A stretch of 64,000 bases of DNA from Metaphire vulgaris. Its lineage: Eukaryota > Annelida > Clitellata > Crassiclitellata > Megascolecidae. The position numbers and the translations under genes are program-made. Under the pieces are notes generated by a model. The model was not told the DNA's origin and did no database searches. It saw nothing but the letters and a program-made list of their open reading frames with translations. Each line of letters opens with the position of its first letter. Positions within the stretch are counted from its first letter, which is position 1. This document shows positions 1 through 18,802 of this stretch, in pieces. The stretch lies in the NCBI GenBank assembly GCA_018105865.1, contig CM030834.1:24371900-24435899 (forward strand), given 5' to 3'.

Positions 1-231
1 TGATCATCTGGATGCTTCAATTGACGGAAATTGCATATATTTAGTTTAAAAGCCTTTTCCTGCTATGTAATCTATGACATAATGCAGATTTCATGCTAAC
101 AATAGCATCGCTGGCAATTCGCAATTGCTAAACTTTCAACTCGTTTAAGAGGAAACTAAATTGTAAATTAAGAATAGTTGCGAATATCGGAGTATTCGGC
201 CATTTTAAGTGGTCGTTATGTTGTTCTGTAG

Positions 232-1042
232 GGCAATCCAGGTCCACCAGGTGGAGGCGGCACACCTGGAGCAGCAGGTATACCGGTGAGTAGGAAACGA
301 CTGGAGTATCTTACTTTGCTGTCATGTAATTCATGGATGGATTTCTTCAGTCCGCTCTTGAAATGTTTTTCACTGAAAATATTGCATTAAAAAATAACAA
401 CAAATAGAAGTATTTTGAAAATTCAGATCCAACAGAGTTTGACTGATTGAACGCAGTATATTCGTTATTAATTCGTCGATTGATTGATTGATTGATTGAT
501 TGAAACCGTGCATAGCAACAGTTGATTGTCTGTTTCAGGGCCACAACGGGCCTCCGGGCAGTTCAGGAGATCGTGGAGAGAAAGGAGAAAAGGTGAGATT
601 CTCGTGTTCAACTAGAAACAGCACCCGTCTTTTAATCTGGAATGAAATCGCTTAATTAAAAAGACGAAACCATGGCATGCATAGTCTTAGATCACCTCCT
701 CTTGAAGAAACTAAAAGGCAAGATTCAAAAACGCTCGCTGGCATTTTGTTCTTTTCTTGTATTTATTCGTACTTTGAACAACATTTCGAATGTGTGTGAG
801 TATTATTCTGAATGCTGAATAACTATTCTGCATTTCAGGGGGAAGTCGGATCCCACGGGCCGAGGGGACTCCCTGGGGTGGTCGGCGTCAGGGTTAGCTC
901 CGTCTCATCCAAAAATAATCTCAAATTATTTACTTCTTCCAAAAATGATTAAAACTAAAACGTATCTCATCTGCCTTCAATTACTAATAATTATAATTAC
1001 ACAATAGTCAAACATTTAATACTGCTATAACAACTGCTGCTG

Positions 1043-1077
<35 letters not shown>

Positions 1078-1198
1078 GCTGCTACTACTGCTACTACTGC
1101 TACTGCTGCTACTGCTACTGCTACTGCTACTACTACTACTACTACTACTACTACTGCTGCTACTGCTGCTACTGCTGCTGCTGCTACTGCTGCTGCTG

Positions 1199-1245
<47 letters not shown>

Positions 1246-1270
1246 ACTACTACTACTACTGCTGCTACTG

Positions 1271-1309
<39 letters not shown>

Positions 1310-1942
1310 ACTTTGTCCATAGCTATTTCATACTAAGATTAAGCACGCAGCAATAAGGAGCTACTGCGGTGCTGCTTTTGAAAGCGCTATATAAATTGAC
1401 AAGATTTTACTTACTTACTTACACTGTACTTACTATCTACTATTAATCTACGCACAGGCGTAGAGTGTCGTGGCTGTGTTCCAACTTGTGCTTTTATTTT
1501 CAGGGAGACAAAGGGAGTCCTGGAGATCCGGGTGTCAGAGGAGAACAGGGACTCAAAGGAGATCTTGTAAACGCCTTTAACGTTTAAATACAGTCTCTAA
1601 TCTCTTAGAAGAGGTCCGGCAGTGTGCCTGATATTGCATCATGATGATGACGACGAAGATGGTGATGATGATGACGACGACGACTATACTGCAGAGGGCA
1701 TGAGTTTCCATTGGCGACGATAAATTGTTTTTCATTTCAAATGTTTCTATGAAATCGAGGTGTCTGCAATTGTTTGACATCTTTCTTCCAGGGTCTTCCT
1801 GGACCCGCCGGTCCCCCGGGAATCACGGCGCTCAGTAAAGAAGTCCCCACAACAGTTCCCGTAAGAGACTCATTCCTACGGAATTCAGTCAACCGTCTAA
1901 ACGGAAAGAGCTTACTTATACAACCAATTATAAACCTTAGGA

Positions 1943-1976
<34 letters not shown>

Positions 1977-2513
1977 CTGCGTCTTGTATGAAACATGTCG
2001 CTATTTCAACTTTTTAAACGTACGATTGCAAGTTTGCAACACTAAGAAGAAGAAGAAGAAGAAGAAGCGACGCGCTGTGCTAATTGGACCTCTGGTCTCA
2101 GTTGAGAGCCGACGCGTTGATTGCTCACTGTAGACTGTCTTTGATTTCAGGGCCTTAAAGGAGAGCCCGGCGAACGGGGCCAACCGGGACCTCCAGGGCC
2201 AGCGGGGCCAAAGGGGGCGAACGGGCGACAAGGGCCAGACGGAATGCCGGTCAGTATTCCGAGTAACCAGTCTCTGATATTTCTCCTCGAAATAACGAAA
2301 TTGATTGAGGGCGGGGTGGGGTGGCGGGGCTGTGGCCCCTGAAACTGCTAGAAAACTGACTGATCCTTCGCATCCCACTGTGCGGCATATATTGTCGTCT
2401 GATTTCGGTTTAACTTTTAAAATAGAAGATTTAATCGATCTACTGTCTGTCGTTATTGGTTTAGGGTCATCCAGGACAACCAGGGGAGCCAGCACCACCC
2501 GGAGAAACGGTGA

Positions 2514-2545
<32 letters not shown>

Positions 2546-5274
2546 GAGACACAAGGACTCCATCAGCGATACAGTTTAACTAACAACGACTGGAAAATTG
2601 GTCTATATATTGCAGATTTTCCCTCTCAACTATTTCGTCATGTGATTTTTTCCCATTTTGCGTTCCCCTAACGGCTCCTTAGTGTAATCGTAGCAATGAA
2701 TACCTTGCGGTATAGGTATGTTTTGGTTTGGCATTCTCTTTCTAGGGAGAGCCGGGCCAACCTGGCCCCACTGGCCCTTCGGGAGACAGAGGACCACAGG
2801 CAAGTACTCATGAACGCCTACTATAGAGCTAACAGTAAAGAGGTGATAACGACGACGACGACAACGACGACGACGACGACGATGATGATGATGATGATGA
2901 CGACGATGACGACGATGATTGTCTAGCACTCATTTCCTGTTTATGGAAATTCTCTCTAGATCTGCGAGACATAGAGAGAGACTTGAAGGTCGAGTGGGCG
3001 GGGGTGTTCTAGGCCTGTTTGTGTTTCAGGGGTTGATTGGTCCAAGAGGAACACCGGGAAGTCCAGGAAACAACGGAAACAAGGTAAAGCCTTTTGAAAA
3101 TTAAGTCTCTCTCAACTGCCAGGATGCAGGCGGCGACACCAGGCCATTCAACTTCTATTAATTATCATTAGAAAATATTTGATCTGGACGACGGTCGATT
3201 AGGACGCCAGTTGAACTCTGACAGAACACAATCGAGTTCCTGTGTCACGATAGCAAGATAACCTAATACTTTTTTAAAAAGAGAGCCAGAAGCCAGACTG
3301 ACTGACTGACTGACTGACTGACTGACTGACTGACTGACTGACTGACTGACTGACTGACTGACTGACTGACTGAGGCAGTTGACTGACTGACCTATATACT
3401 GTCAACACCAGCAAACATTGGCACTTAGAATTAGACTAAACGATGTCGTTTGCATATTGGATCAAATTGAAACGAAATTTAACAAGTAAAGTCACGATTC
3501 AGCAGAGAAGAACGTGGCGACATCTTCTGACGACTTTTTCCGTTCTGTTTCAGGGCGAGTTAGGGGACCGTGGTCCAGCTGGCCCCTCGGGGTCTCCAGG
3601 GCCTCCCGGAGTCACCGTGAGTGCAATTCAGTCGACGACGACGATTATCATTTCACTCAAACACCGATCACATCTGAATTTCTGTTGAAACTCTATGGGC
3701 ATGGTGGGGGGAGGGTGTGGTAGGGATGGGGGAACCTGGATTTCGGATATTGCAGACGGGATATTCTATGACTACAATGAAGATCTGCTGCATTGCTGTC
3801 TGCTTCGCTATCGGTGTTCCAATATCTCTAGTTCTACATTATTCCTTAAAACTCATATTATGCAAATACATTGTAAGTTCTAGAGACTGTTTGCCTCTAG
3901 TGGCTGAGGACTGAACTGGTTCGATCTTTTCCTTTTATCCTCCGTCATTGGTTCGATTGCGATGATCAGTTGTTCTTCCTTCCTATGATAGCGGAGCAGA
4001 GAGTCAACTGTAGTCGGGAGTGTTAGGACCTAAACGACAATCAAACCCATTTATCGTCATCGACAAGCGTCAATGCTGAGATCGTCAGGTCTTAATGCTG
4101 TCTACAGTTGCCATCTGCTTATTTCTCTGTGACTGAGCAATTGAATATACTCTGTGCAGTGGAAATAAAATCCAGGCCTTTGTGTTCTTTGTACTCTCCA
4201 GGGACAGTCTGGAACGCCTGGACTCTTAGGGCCAGTCGGCCCAAGGGGTCTACCTGGGCCACAAGGACCACCGGTGAGTAACAAAATATGCTGATGTCAG
4301 CATTTTATTTCGAATTGATCGTTTCATTCCTATAGGAAGGTTTTCACTTGAGACTAATGACTGGGGAAAACAGGCGCTAAATAAACTGTAGCATCACTGT
4401 TTGGCTCTTGGGTTGCCTTCAGTTGAATATCGGACAAAATTATCCTTTATATTCGAATAGCGCTTGATGCATTGAACGATTTGCACTGAAATGCGATCCA
4501 CTTTAATAACCTGAATAGTTCCTAGTAACTATAACAAGCCTATATCGCGTGTATTTTATTTAGGTGTATTATGCAGTGGCGGCTCCAGGATTTGGCAAGT
4601 GGGGGTGGGTCAACCATTTGTTGAAAGGTATGTAGTAGTAAGTACTGAGTATAGGATCTCAACAGGGGGGCAAACACGGGGGTAGGCATTCAATAGGGGC
4701 ACGGCCCCCACCCCATATGGAGCCGCCACCGCTATCATGACTATTACAGGGTTCATGTTTTGTGCGTGCGATTTTTCGAGTCTTTCCAAAAACCTTGGAT
4801 ATTTAATACAGCGTGTTCATTAAATAGAACTATGTCTCTATCCATAGCCTATACTGTGTTTTGAAACAGGGTCCTCCGGGAGAATCGTCTTCCGTAAGTC
4901 TTTGTCTTATTTCGTCTCTGACTTATTCTCACTCAAAAGCGTCATCTTGCGATGTCAGACTTCGTCACGCAGAGTCAATCGAAGCGCCAGTGACACTGAT
5001 TGACTCGAGTGACACTTCAATCTGCATGACATATAATAAGTGATTTCAGTCTATTTGCGAAGCCTTCAAGTGTCGCTATAGGTTTTATGGGTTTTTGTTG
5101 GTTTGCTTACTTTTTTGTCTTCTGTTGTAGTTTAACTACAGCGCCGCCGAGCGGTTGGTTCCGTCGACGCCTGGAACTCCCGGGCCTCCCGGTCATCCGG
5201 TCAGCCCTGAATCACTCATTTCTAAAACAAATGAAACACTATTAAGCAAAGGAGTGACTTCTTAACTGAGCCTG

Positions 5275-5315
<41 letters not shown>

Positions 5316-8217
5316 CTCTCTCTCTCTCTCTCTAAAATCTCAAACTTCACCCAAAACTTTCATTCGGGGAAAACAGTGCCAAACAAAATTGGAAAAATAC
5401 ATCTTAAATTGCTTAAATTGAGGGCATAGTTCGGGCGAAATATTCACAATTTCTCTTTTTAAATAATATCATTCATAAGGCGTCTGTGACTGAATGGCGC
5501 ATGTACATCGACCTGCTCTCTCTCTGTCTTTTTTTGTTTGAGCGATTTTTCAACATCTGTGCTTGTATTTTGCTTTTGCGAAAACAGCAGAACCTGTCGC
5601 TTTCAATGACAGACTCCGTCGTAGAAAATTCAACGTTTAACTGTTTCCTATACCAGAGTTTCCGAAAGTCATGTCGACGCGCTGACGACTATATGAAGAA
5701 ATTCATGTGCATTTTGTTTGTCTTCTTTTAAACAGGGTAAACCGGGATTACCAGCACCGCCGGGTCAGGTAAGAGATCACTTTGGATGGATCACATTGTA
5801 GCTCCCTTTGGATTACCTCCACCCCTACTAACCCTCTCTACAACCATTTAATCGAATTAATTAATATTATCAAATTAATTATTTAGACAAATTTCGTTTA
5901 ACAAACATTTCGTTTATTGCACAAGTCTGATCAATTTTTGTCTTCAATTGTATATATATATATTATATATAGTGTTATTTTTTCTTGCGTCTCATCAGCC
6001 AGGACCTCGTGGATATCCAGGTGAACCCGGTCAGGCTGGACTCAACGGCGATCCAGGCCTTCCCGGGGCCACGGGTGTCCCTGGTCCTCCAGGCCCCACG
6101 GGACACAGAGGCCAATCTGGAATGCCAGGGGATCCCGGAACACCAGTGAGTACACGCCTCGAATGCTGCACTTGTCACTCCGCTGAGTCAAACAGACAAT
6201 GTTGTCAGGCGCCTGATTCGAGAGAAACTGTCGAAGCGCCAGATTTCTTTAGCGCATTATTAAGAGCTTGTATATGATCGTTGTATTGGGAGATGGTGCC
6301 TACATTGGTAGGCAGCTCCTACGGAGATGTTCTATAGAGCGACACTGTCGACACATAGATGCACAATATCTTACTTAAATAGTGTAATAGTTAAATTTGT
6401 ATAGCGCCTATTTGATAAAGGAGCGAGAGGAGTTAGTGTGTTGAATAATTGTTCTGTCTAGGGTCGAAGTGTCTCAGCATCAGAAATGCAGGAGATCTGC
6501 ATGAAGATACTGAAAGGTAAAGTCTCAGTCCTTCTCTTATTATTCAGTCTGTACGATTTATTAAAGGAATTTGGCAACTGATTGTAGTCGACGGCGGAGA
6601 GCGGTTTCTTTCTAGTCTAGAAAAGCCGCGTAGGCCTATGCATTAGATGATTAGACAAAGTCGATCATTTTGAAGATCAGTGATAAACATTTGTAGAACG
6701 TTTGCAAGACATCGTTTCCGATCTCCAGGGACCTCCTGGTCCACCTGGATTAGGGCTTCCTGGAAAACCAGGTCCATCTGGGATGCAGGGTCTACCTGGT
6801 GAGCTATACTGAATCGCATCATAGCAATAAGATACTCCATTGGTTGCCATGGCGATACGAAATGAGAGGATGACTCGTTTTAACGTATAAGAATATACGC
6901 GTATATACATACATATTCAATTGCATTAATATTTTTACAGCTTATTTTCTCTGCGAGACTTTCTCATTCGTACAAGAAATGCGCCATAGGCGAGAAGAGA
7001 GGAGCGGATGGAGGGCGACCTGCCTTCTAGGCCTAAGTAAATTCGGCGTTTTTATGCATAGTCCTTGTAGGTGAATCAATTGTGGAGCCTAAATACATTT
7101 GGACAGCGCACAGACGAAAGACGCCGTGTAATAATTCTAAGCCGAGTAGGCTACTGATTAGCTGGTGTTTTTGCGTTTTGCAGGGGAGGAGGGACCCCGA
7201 GGATTCCCCGGAGAAAGGGGGCCCGTCGGTGCAACAGGGCCCCAAGGTACTTCTGGCCAGCTTGGAAGTAAAGGCACGTATAGTTGACTTCATTACTTCA
7301 GTATTCTGTCATGCTTTTTGTACACATTGTTTGCATATAAAATTCATTTGAAACGCTCTTAAGAATATGGCGAAACAGACTCATTAACGTAAATTTTTAA
7401 AAAATTAATCTCTTTATTTTGTCATTTCGTCTCGATATCAGTTCTACAAAGACAATTAGAACGTAATAAATCGTATGCCGTCCAAAAAGCCAAAGCAGCG
7501 TGCTGTGCAGTGTTCGTTTTATTAATTTACTCCACCCGCCTGTGTGCTTTGTGCGTATTTCCTGATGCGTTAGTTATAACGTCGAATAACCTTTCACCTT
7601 TCAATCTCAGGTGAAGCTGGACTCCGGGGAGAAAAAGGGCAAATGGGCGAATCAATTCAGGGAATTCCGGGGATTCCAGGACCTCCAGGTAAAATCCCTT
7701 AATACAGGTTTTAACAACTGAATCACTTAAACGTTTTAAGTCAAATGCATTGTAGACCTATTTCGAGGTCTCGATAAAACTCCTGACAAAGGAGACTTTA
7801 CTAATAGGCCCTAATAATAGGCCTGTGTTGCCATTGGCTGTATGCTATTTTGTCACCATGGCCGCGGTCCGACGAATTTTTTTACAGTAGGCGAGAATAA
7901 TACGACTATAGGAACACGAAATAGGGGCCTAACTAGATTATATTATCACTATAATATAAGTGGACAATCATTAATTCTACGCGAGATTCTTTCCTTCCGG
8001 ATTGGCTTCCATTTCAGGTCTCCCTGGACCATCGGGCGTCGGATATCCTGGATCGACGGGCGAACAGGGTCCCGCCGGAAGGCAAGGCGTGCCGGGAGTG
8101 GCTGGTCCTCCGGGCCCTCCAGGGACTCCCGGAGAGTGTGAGCAGTGCAACAGTGGACCTAAAGTCGACGACTATTGGCTCCGATTAAGAGAAAGCGACA
8201 ACGGAAGGATTCGTTAG
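232..8217 (+). CDS. FACIT-like collagen alpha chain, 3' part (gene continues left of the window)
   Basis: Extracellular-matrix triple-helical protein. Twenty exons encode Gly-X-Y repeats: 232-285, 539-592, 839-892, 1504-1566, 1792-1860, 2151-2249, 2465-2509, 2746-2799, 3030-3083, 3554-3616, 4202-4273, 4870-4893, 5131-5199, 5736-5768, 5999-6145, 6462-6516, 6697-6798, 7184-7246 (or to 7273), 7611-7688, 8018-8217. The sum is 1452 nt in one frame (483 residues plus TAG). Most exons are multiples of 9, several exactly 54 or 45 bp, as in classical collagen genes. The helix is broken by short non-helical pieces, e.g. [12 protein letters not shown] (with an NYS sequon) and about 29 residues containing [13 protein letters not shown] then [11 protein letters not shown], a possible coiled or trimerising segment. 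The chain ends GECEQC plus a short tail with no fibrillar C-propeptide, which fits FACIT-type rather than fibrillar collagen. The exact type is not assignable. The 5' end, signal peptide and N-terminal domains lie outside the window. Confidence 0.9.
1034..1309. repeat. (CTA/CTG)n trinucleotide tract
   Basis: About 275 bp of interrupted CTA/CTG triplets in a collagen intron. It creates a long spurious poly-Ser frame on the minus strand. Confidence 0.95.
1318..1424 (+). mobile_element. SINE/LINE-tail repeat ending in (TTAC)n
   Basis: Contains agctatttcatactaagatt, gctactgcggtgctgc, gcgctata and a terminal ttacttacttac run. The same blocks recur near 37080-37142, 39970-40108 and 58547-58653. 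Confidence 0.6.
2800..3029 (+). other. GC-AG intron in the collagen gene
   Basis: The exon ends ...GGACCACAG and the intron starts gcaagt, a strong consensus apart from the T-to-C change. The next exon begins in phase 0 after tttcag. Moving the donor to any nearby GT would break the Gly-X-Y register. Confidence 0.8.
3297..3373. repeat. (ACTG)n tetranucleotide repeat
   Basis: A nearly perfect tetranucleotide array in the collagen intron upstream of the exon at 3554. Confidence 0.95.
4574..4731. mobile_element. hAT-like MITE, family 1, copy 1
   Basis: Terminal inverted repeat CAGTGGCGGCTCCA with its inverted partner TGGAGCCGCCACCG. Flanking 8-mers gtattatg and ctatcatg match at 6 of 8 positions, consistent with an aged 8-bp target duplication. 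It lies in a collagen intron and shares its interior with the copies at 16148 and 27772. Confidence 0.7.
7247..7273 (+). other. Possible alternative exon extension (9 residues) between a GT and a GC donor
   Basis: After the GT donor at 7247 (CAAG|gtactt) the reading frame continues as three perfect Gly-X-Y triplets (GTS GQL GSK) up to a GC donor candidate at 7274 (AAAG|gcacgt). Both donors are phase 1, so either keeps the frame to the next exon at 7611. Confidence 0.5.
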
Positions 8218-9086
8218 GCTGTTAGACAACGACGACGACGAGCGCCTATTTTACGACGGCGCTATATAAATAATGCTGCAAGAGAATCGTAAAGCTTATT
8301 CGAAGAACTGAGGGAAAGAAGAACTCCGTTCGTCGCACGAAATGCAGTTTAAGAGTCACTTTGAATCAAACGTCAGAATAAGCAAATGTTTAGACTGTCG
8401 AAAATGAGCGTTAACCTACTTAGCAACCTGGATTTAAATATAATGGCGCTACATAAGTTTATTAGCGACGGAGACTTGCACTAGTAATGAATTTTGGCGG
8501 CCATATTAGGTTAAAAGTGCAAAGCCACCTAGCGATTGACACAGAAACTATTGTGGGAGGTTTTCTCCTCTGGTGGAGTAAATTTGTGGCTGTTAATCTT
8601 TGGTAAAAAAAGTTCTTCGAGCATAACTTTAAAGCCGTAAATTTACGGTCGCACCTCTTTATTAGTCGCAAACTTTCTATTAGTTTCAAATAATCACTAT
8701 GATTCCTAAAATTGGCAAATTTTGAATTTACAGCTGCCACGTTCATGGGCGTAAACTTGGATGAAAAAGTGGGCGACCCAACCTCCCCATCCCGTGTCTA
8801 ATACACCTTAAAAAAGTGGGTGCGGGGGCTCGAGCCTAGCGGTCAAAACTACTACGAATATGTCGAGAAATGCCCGTGTAAATTATTAGGACAGGCTGGG
8901 GGGGTCAAAAGCTGACCGATTCGGCCTTGACCTTCTGATTAATTAATGCAGCTCCAGTGGCTTTCACTTGGTTCTGCTGTATTCAGCAAGAGCGACTTAA
9001 TTGTAAAATCTAAATTAAATTAATAAATATAAGTTGTATTTCTTTAAGAATATGAATTTCATGAGAACCCAGTAACTCAAAGGCTA

Positions 9087-9144
<58 letters not shown>

Positions 9145-9520
9145 AAGTCAGTCATTCAGAATCATCGTTGGAAGAGAGTTCAGTAGTTGAGACCATCGTT
9201 CAGTGTGCAATATGGATGTCCCAATGGGTTAGACAATTAAAATATACAAAACAACAAACATACGATATCAATGGATAAATAGTTTTGGTTTAGAATGATG
9301 CAGCAATCAATGCAATCAAAAACTATGGCAAAGTGATTGCAATCCTGTTTCTAACACCACAAATGTTGCCTCTTTGACTGCTGCAAACGACAACACCACA
9401 GTCAGAGTTCACGGGAACTAAGCATACGCGACAACTAACCACAAGAACACAAGTACATCGTACGAGTCTGGTTCTGTGGCTGACGTCAGGCTGATGAACA
9501 CAGGAGAATCGCAAAGACCA
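8218..9520. other. Convergent intergenic region between collagen and ANP32 3' ends
   Basis: Holds the 3' untranslated regions of both genes. An AATAAA at 9022-9027 could serve the collagen transcript. A (TTA)n tract spans 9088-9141. No further coding signal was seen. Confidence 0.6.
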
Positions 9521-12514
<2,994 letters not shown>

Positions 12515-12608
12515 GGTCGTTTCCACGTCCAGTTTAATCCCACTTTTCCTTTGTTTATGAGGGCGCCGGCCAACGCTCCCTTGTGCTTCGCCGTTGACGG
12601 TCGGACGC

Positions 12609-12799
12609 TCATGAATATGCACGATAATTAAACAGATGCGGTCATGAATATATGCATAAACTGGCGCTGGGCGCCTGCACTCGTTTTAAATACAAAGAGG
12701 TAGGCGTAGTTCATGAATATGTATTTATAAAGCGCTCCTAGGCTTCCTGCATTGAAAGCCTTGCTCTACAGTAAGTCAGCAACGCTTATGAATATGCAT
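12609..12799. promoter_or_regulatory. Cluster of ATGAATATGCA elements upstream of ANP32
   Basis: Four copies or near-copies of (T)ATGAATATGCA lie at 12609, 12642, 12711 and 12787, about 95-285 bp upstream of the ANP32 start codon. The last, ATGAATATGCAT, is one base from a palindromic POU-homeodomain (MORE-type) site. The role is inferred. Confidence 0.4.
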
Positions 12800-12859
12800 T
12801 ATATTTACATAATTATGTTTATGCAAACAAATGGTTCCTAACAATCTATGAATCGGCGC

Positions 12860-13130
12860 CAAATAAATTAATAGGCACACAAATTATTGGCCTATTTACT
12901 ATTGTCGCAACTTCGCAAGTACCAAGAACCAGCACTGAAATTGGTAAAAGAGCTTTTTCTATATCAGGGCCAAAAATCTGGAGCCCTCTCCCTCTGGTTG
13001 TCAAATCTTCCAATAAACTGAGTATTTTCAGATATATGCTTAACCACATTATCATACAATTAGCATTTCCTCCACAGTCTGTCTTGCTGTTTCCCTCTGA
13101 CTTATCTCTAGACTGATTTGGTCTTTTGCG
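12860..13130 (+). mobile_element. Non-LTR retrotransposon (LINE) reverse-transcriptase C-terminal fragment
   Basis: One frame reads TSTEIGKRAFSISGPKIWSP then LPLVVKSSNKLSIFRYML, the typical C-terminal end of a LINE RT ORF (RAFSxxxPxxWNxLP followed by FKxxLKxxL). It is truncated at both ends, a relic. Confidence 0.7.
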
Positions 13131-13369
13131 GATGGATGGATTTTAAGTACCGTCGATTGATACCCTTTGGCAGAGATATTTTTACACCCCCTAACATCCC
13201 CCAACACCATCTCCCCAATCTGAGAGCAACACCTCCCTATTTATGAAGCAGTTAAGATGCTATCGATCACCATAAATTATAATTGAAGGAGGGAACTCCA
13301 AGACTATACCAACACCCCCTCCAAATCGATAATCCTAGAAATAACCTTGCCCTTGGGTTTTAGAAATGA

Positions 13370-13441
<72 letters not shown>

Positions 13442-14146
13442 TATTATATATGTATAATGTAAGTGTACCTGTGTGTATATAGGCCTATACGCTATTATTA
13501 ATCTTAGGAAAATAATAATTATTTATTATTACTTTAACGTCATCTTACATCTCAAAACGGTCTCTCTCTCTCTCTCTCTCTGTTTTAATTTGCAAGTTGC
13601 CAAGAGTTTAATTTTAACGTAATCTTACTGTAGCTATTTGGAAGTGGCCACAAATGTTAATGTTTGTACATTAAAGCCGTAAACAATGGTCGACTTCTTA
13701 AATTTTAGCGCATGTCTTCAATTGACATTTGACGTGAAACACTGTTGGCCGTTTACTCTGCATAGAAAGCCAATCACAAGAAGAACTTATAAGCAGTTAA
13801 ACACAGTTCATCAATGCCCATAATAGACGGATCATCACAGTTCTCGCATTGCAACATTTCTACCTCTAAGCGTCATTGCTAATTCCATTTAAACAGCAAA
13901 TGTTTGCATTTGTCTGCAGTTTTAAAATTCTTAATCGTCTTCTCTTGGAAAAAGTCTTCCTCTTGGAATTTTTCACAGATGTTGACGTCACATGTAAGTA
14001 TATAAATATACATTTATAATTATATATTTATACATACATACATACATACATACATACATACATAGGCCTACATACATACATCATACATTGTATCAGTTTT
14101 CATCTATCTCAAAAAGGTTCTCTCTCTCGTTCCTTTTCGGGAAACA

Positions 14147-14215
<69 letters not shown>

Positions 14216-14555
14216 TGTACATGTATATATACACAATTAGTCTTAAGGAAAATAAAGTTAAAATAACAATCAGACAAGTTAACATTCTGGAATAAATTGC
14301 TCAAACGTTTTGCATAGCTATAGCCTATAATAGCCTATAGCCTATATAGCACCTGCATATTGTTTGAATGTCATTCAGGCGGTTCACCTCCACATGTTCT
14401 CAACGCTATAATGGCCAATGGGCAACCAAATTGCCTCCGGGATGGATTCAGAAACGCAGCATTCTCTGAGCAGAGGGAATCATCAACTGCCATATTGGCA
14501 TGGACGCTAAGAAACACTCAGCGGACGCAGTCTGTGACATCTGGGGACAGCGATC

Positions 14556-14623
<68 letters not shown>

Positions 14624-14628
14624 CTGTA

Positions 14629-18285
<3,657 letters not shown>

Positions 18286-18307
18286 CGTCAGACAGCTCTC
18301 AATCCTC

Positions 18308-18361
<54 letters not shown>

Positions 18362-18634
18362 GCAAAGCTGAACAGCGAAAGAGAGAAGATGCGTTTAGAA
18401 TATTAGTCATCGCTCCCTTCGTTATTAGACCAGAAACCAAAGGAGTTCACTCTCAGACGCCGATTACATACTAACCAATGGCTTCTGTCTCTCCTTCTTC
18501 TTCTTCGACCATTACCCAAATACATAAAAGCCCAAACACAGTAGAGCCAATGTAGGCCTACTAGCTATAAGGTCCGGAAATACTTACAGTATCTTTATTT
18601 CCGGAAGTACTTAAAGCATCTGAGCTCCGGCGTA

Positions 18635-18802
18635 CTTTGCACCTGACAATATGGTTCACTGAAATACTTATGGAAAGGCGCAATGTCCAGCGTATCTACT
18701 TTGCACCTGAATCAATTGATTATCAACAAATGGTTCACTGAAATACTTAACCCTAGGGTTAGGAGTAACCCTGAAATACCCCAAATTGAAAGGCGCAATG
18801 TC
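18635..18802. repeat. Degenerate tandem duplication
   Basis: Two units share the ordered blocks tttgcacctga, atggttcactgaaatactta and gaaaggcgcaatgtcc, at about 18635-18686 and 18701-18802. The second unit carries an extra segment with a TAACCCTAGGGTTA palindrome. Confidence 0.65.

Larger units (their letters stand above)
12515..14628. other. Intergenic region between ANP32 5' end and the nuclear-receptor 3' end
   Basis: Contains the ANP32 promoter side, the LINE fragment at 12860-13130, (TA)n tracts at 13372-13441 and 14148-14212, a (CATA)n patch around 14033-14065 and a (GA)n tract at 14560-14621. No additional gene was recognised. Confidence 0.6.

Noticed and set aside
997..1320. Minus-strand frame with about 90 consecutive Ser
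   Set aside because: Pure product of the (CTA/CTG)n repeat inside a collagen intron.
3297..3373. Regular tetranucleotide array as a CRISPR-like array
   Set aside because: A simple-sequence repeat with no spacers in an animal intron.
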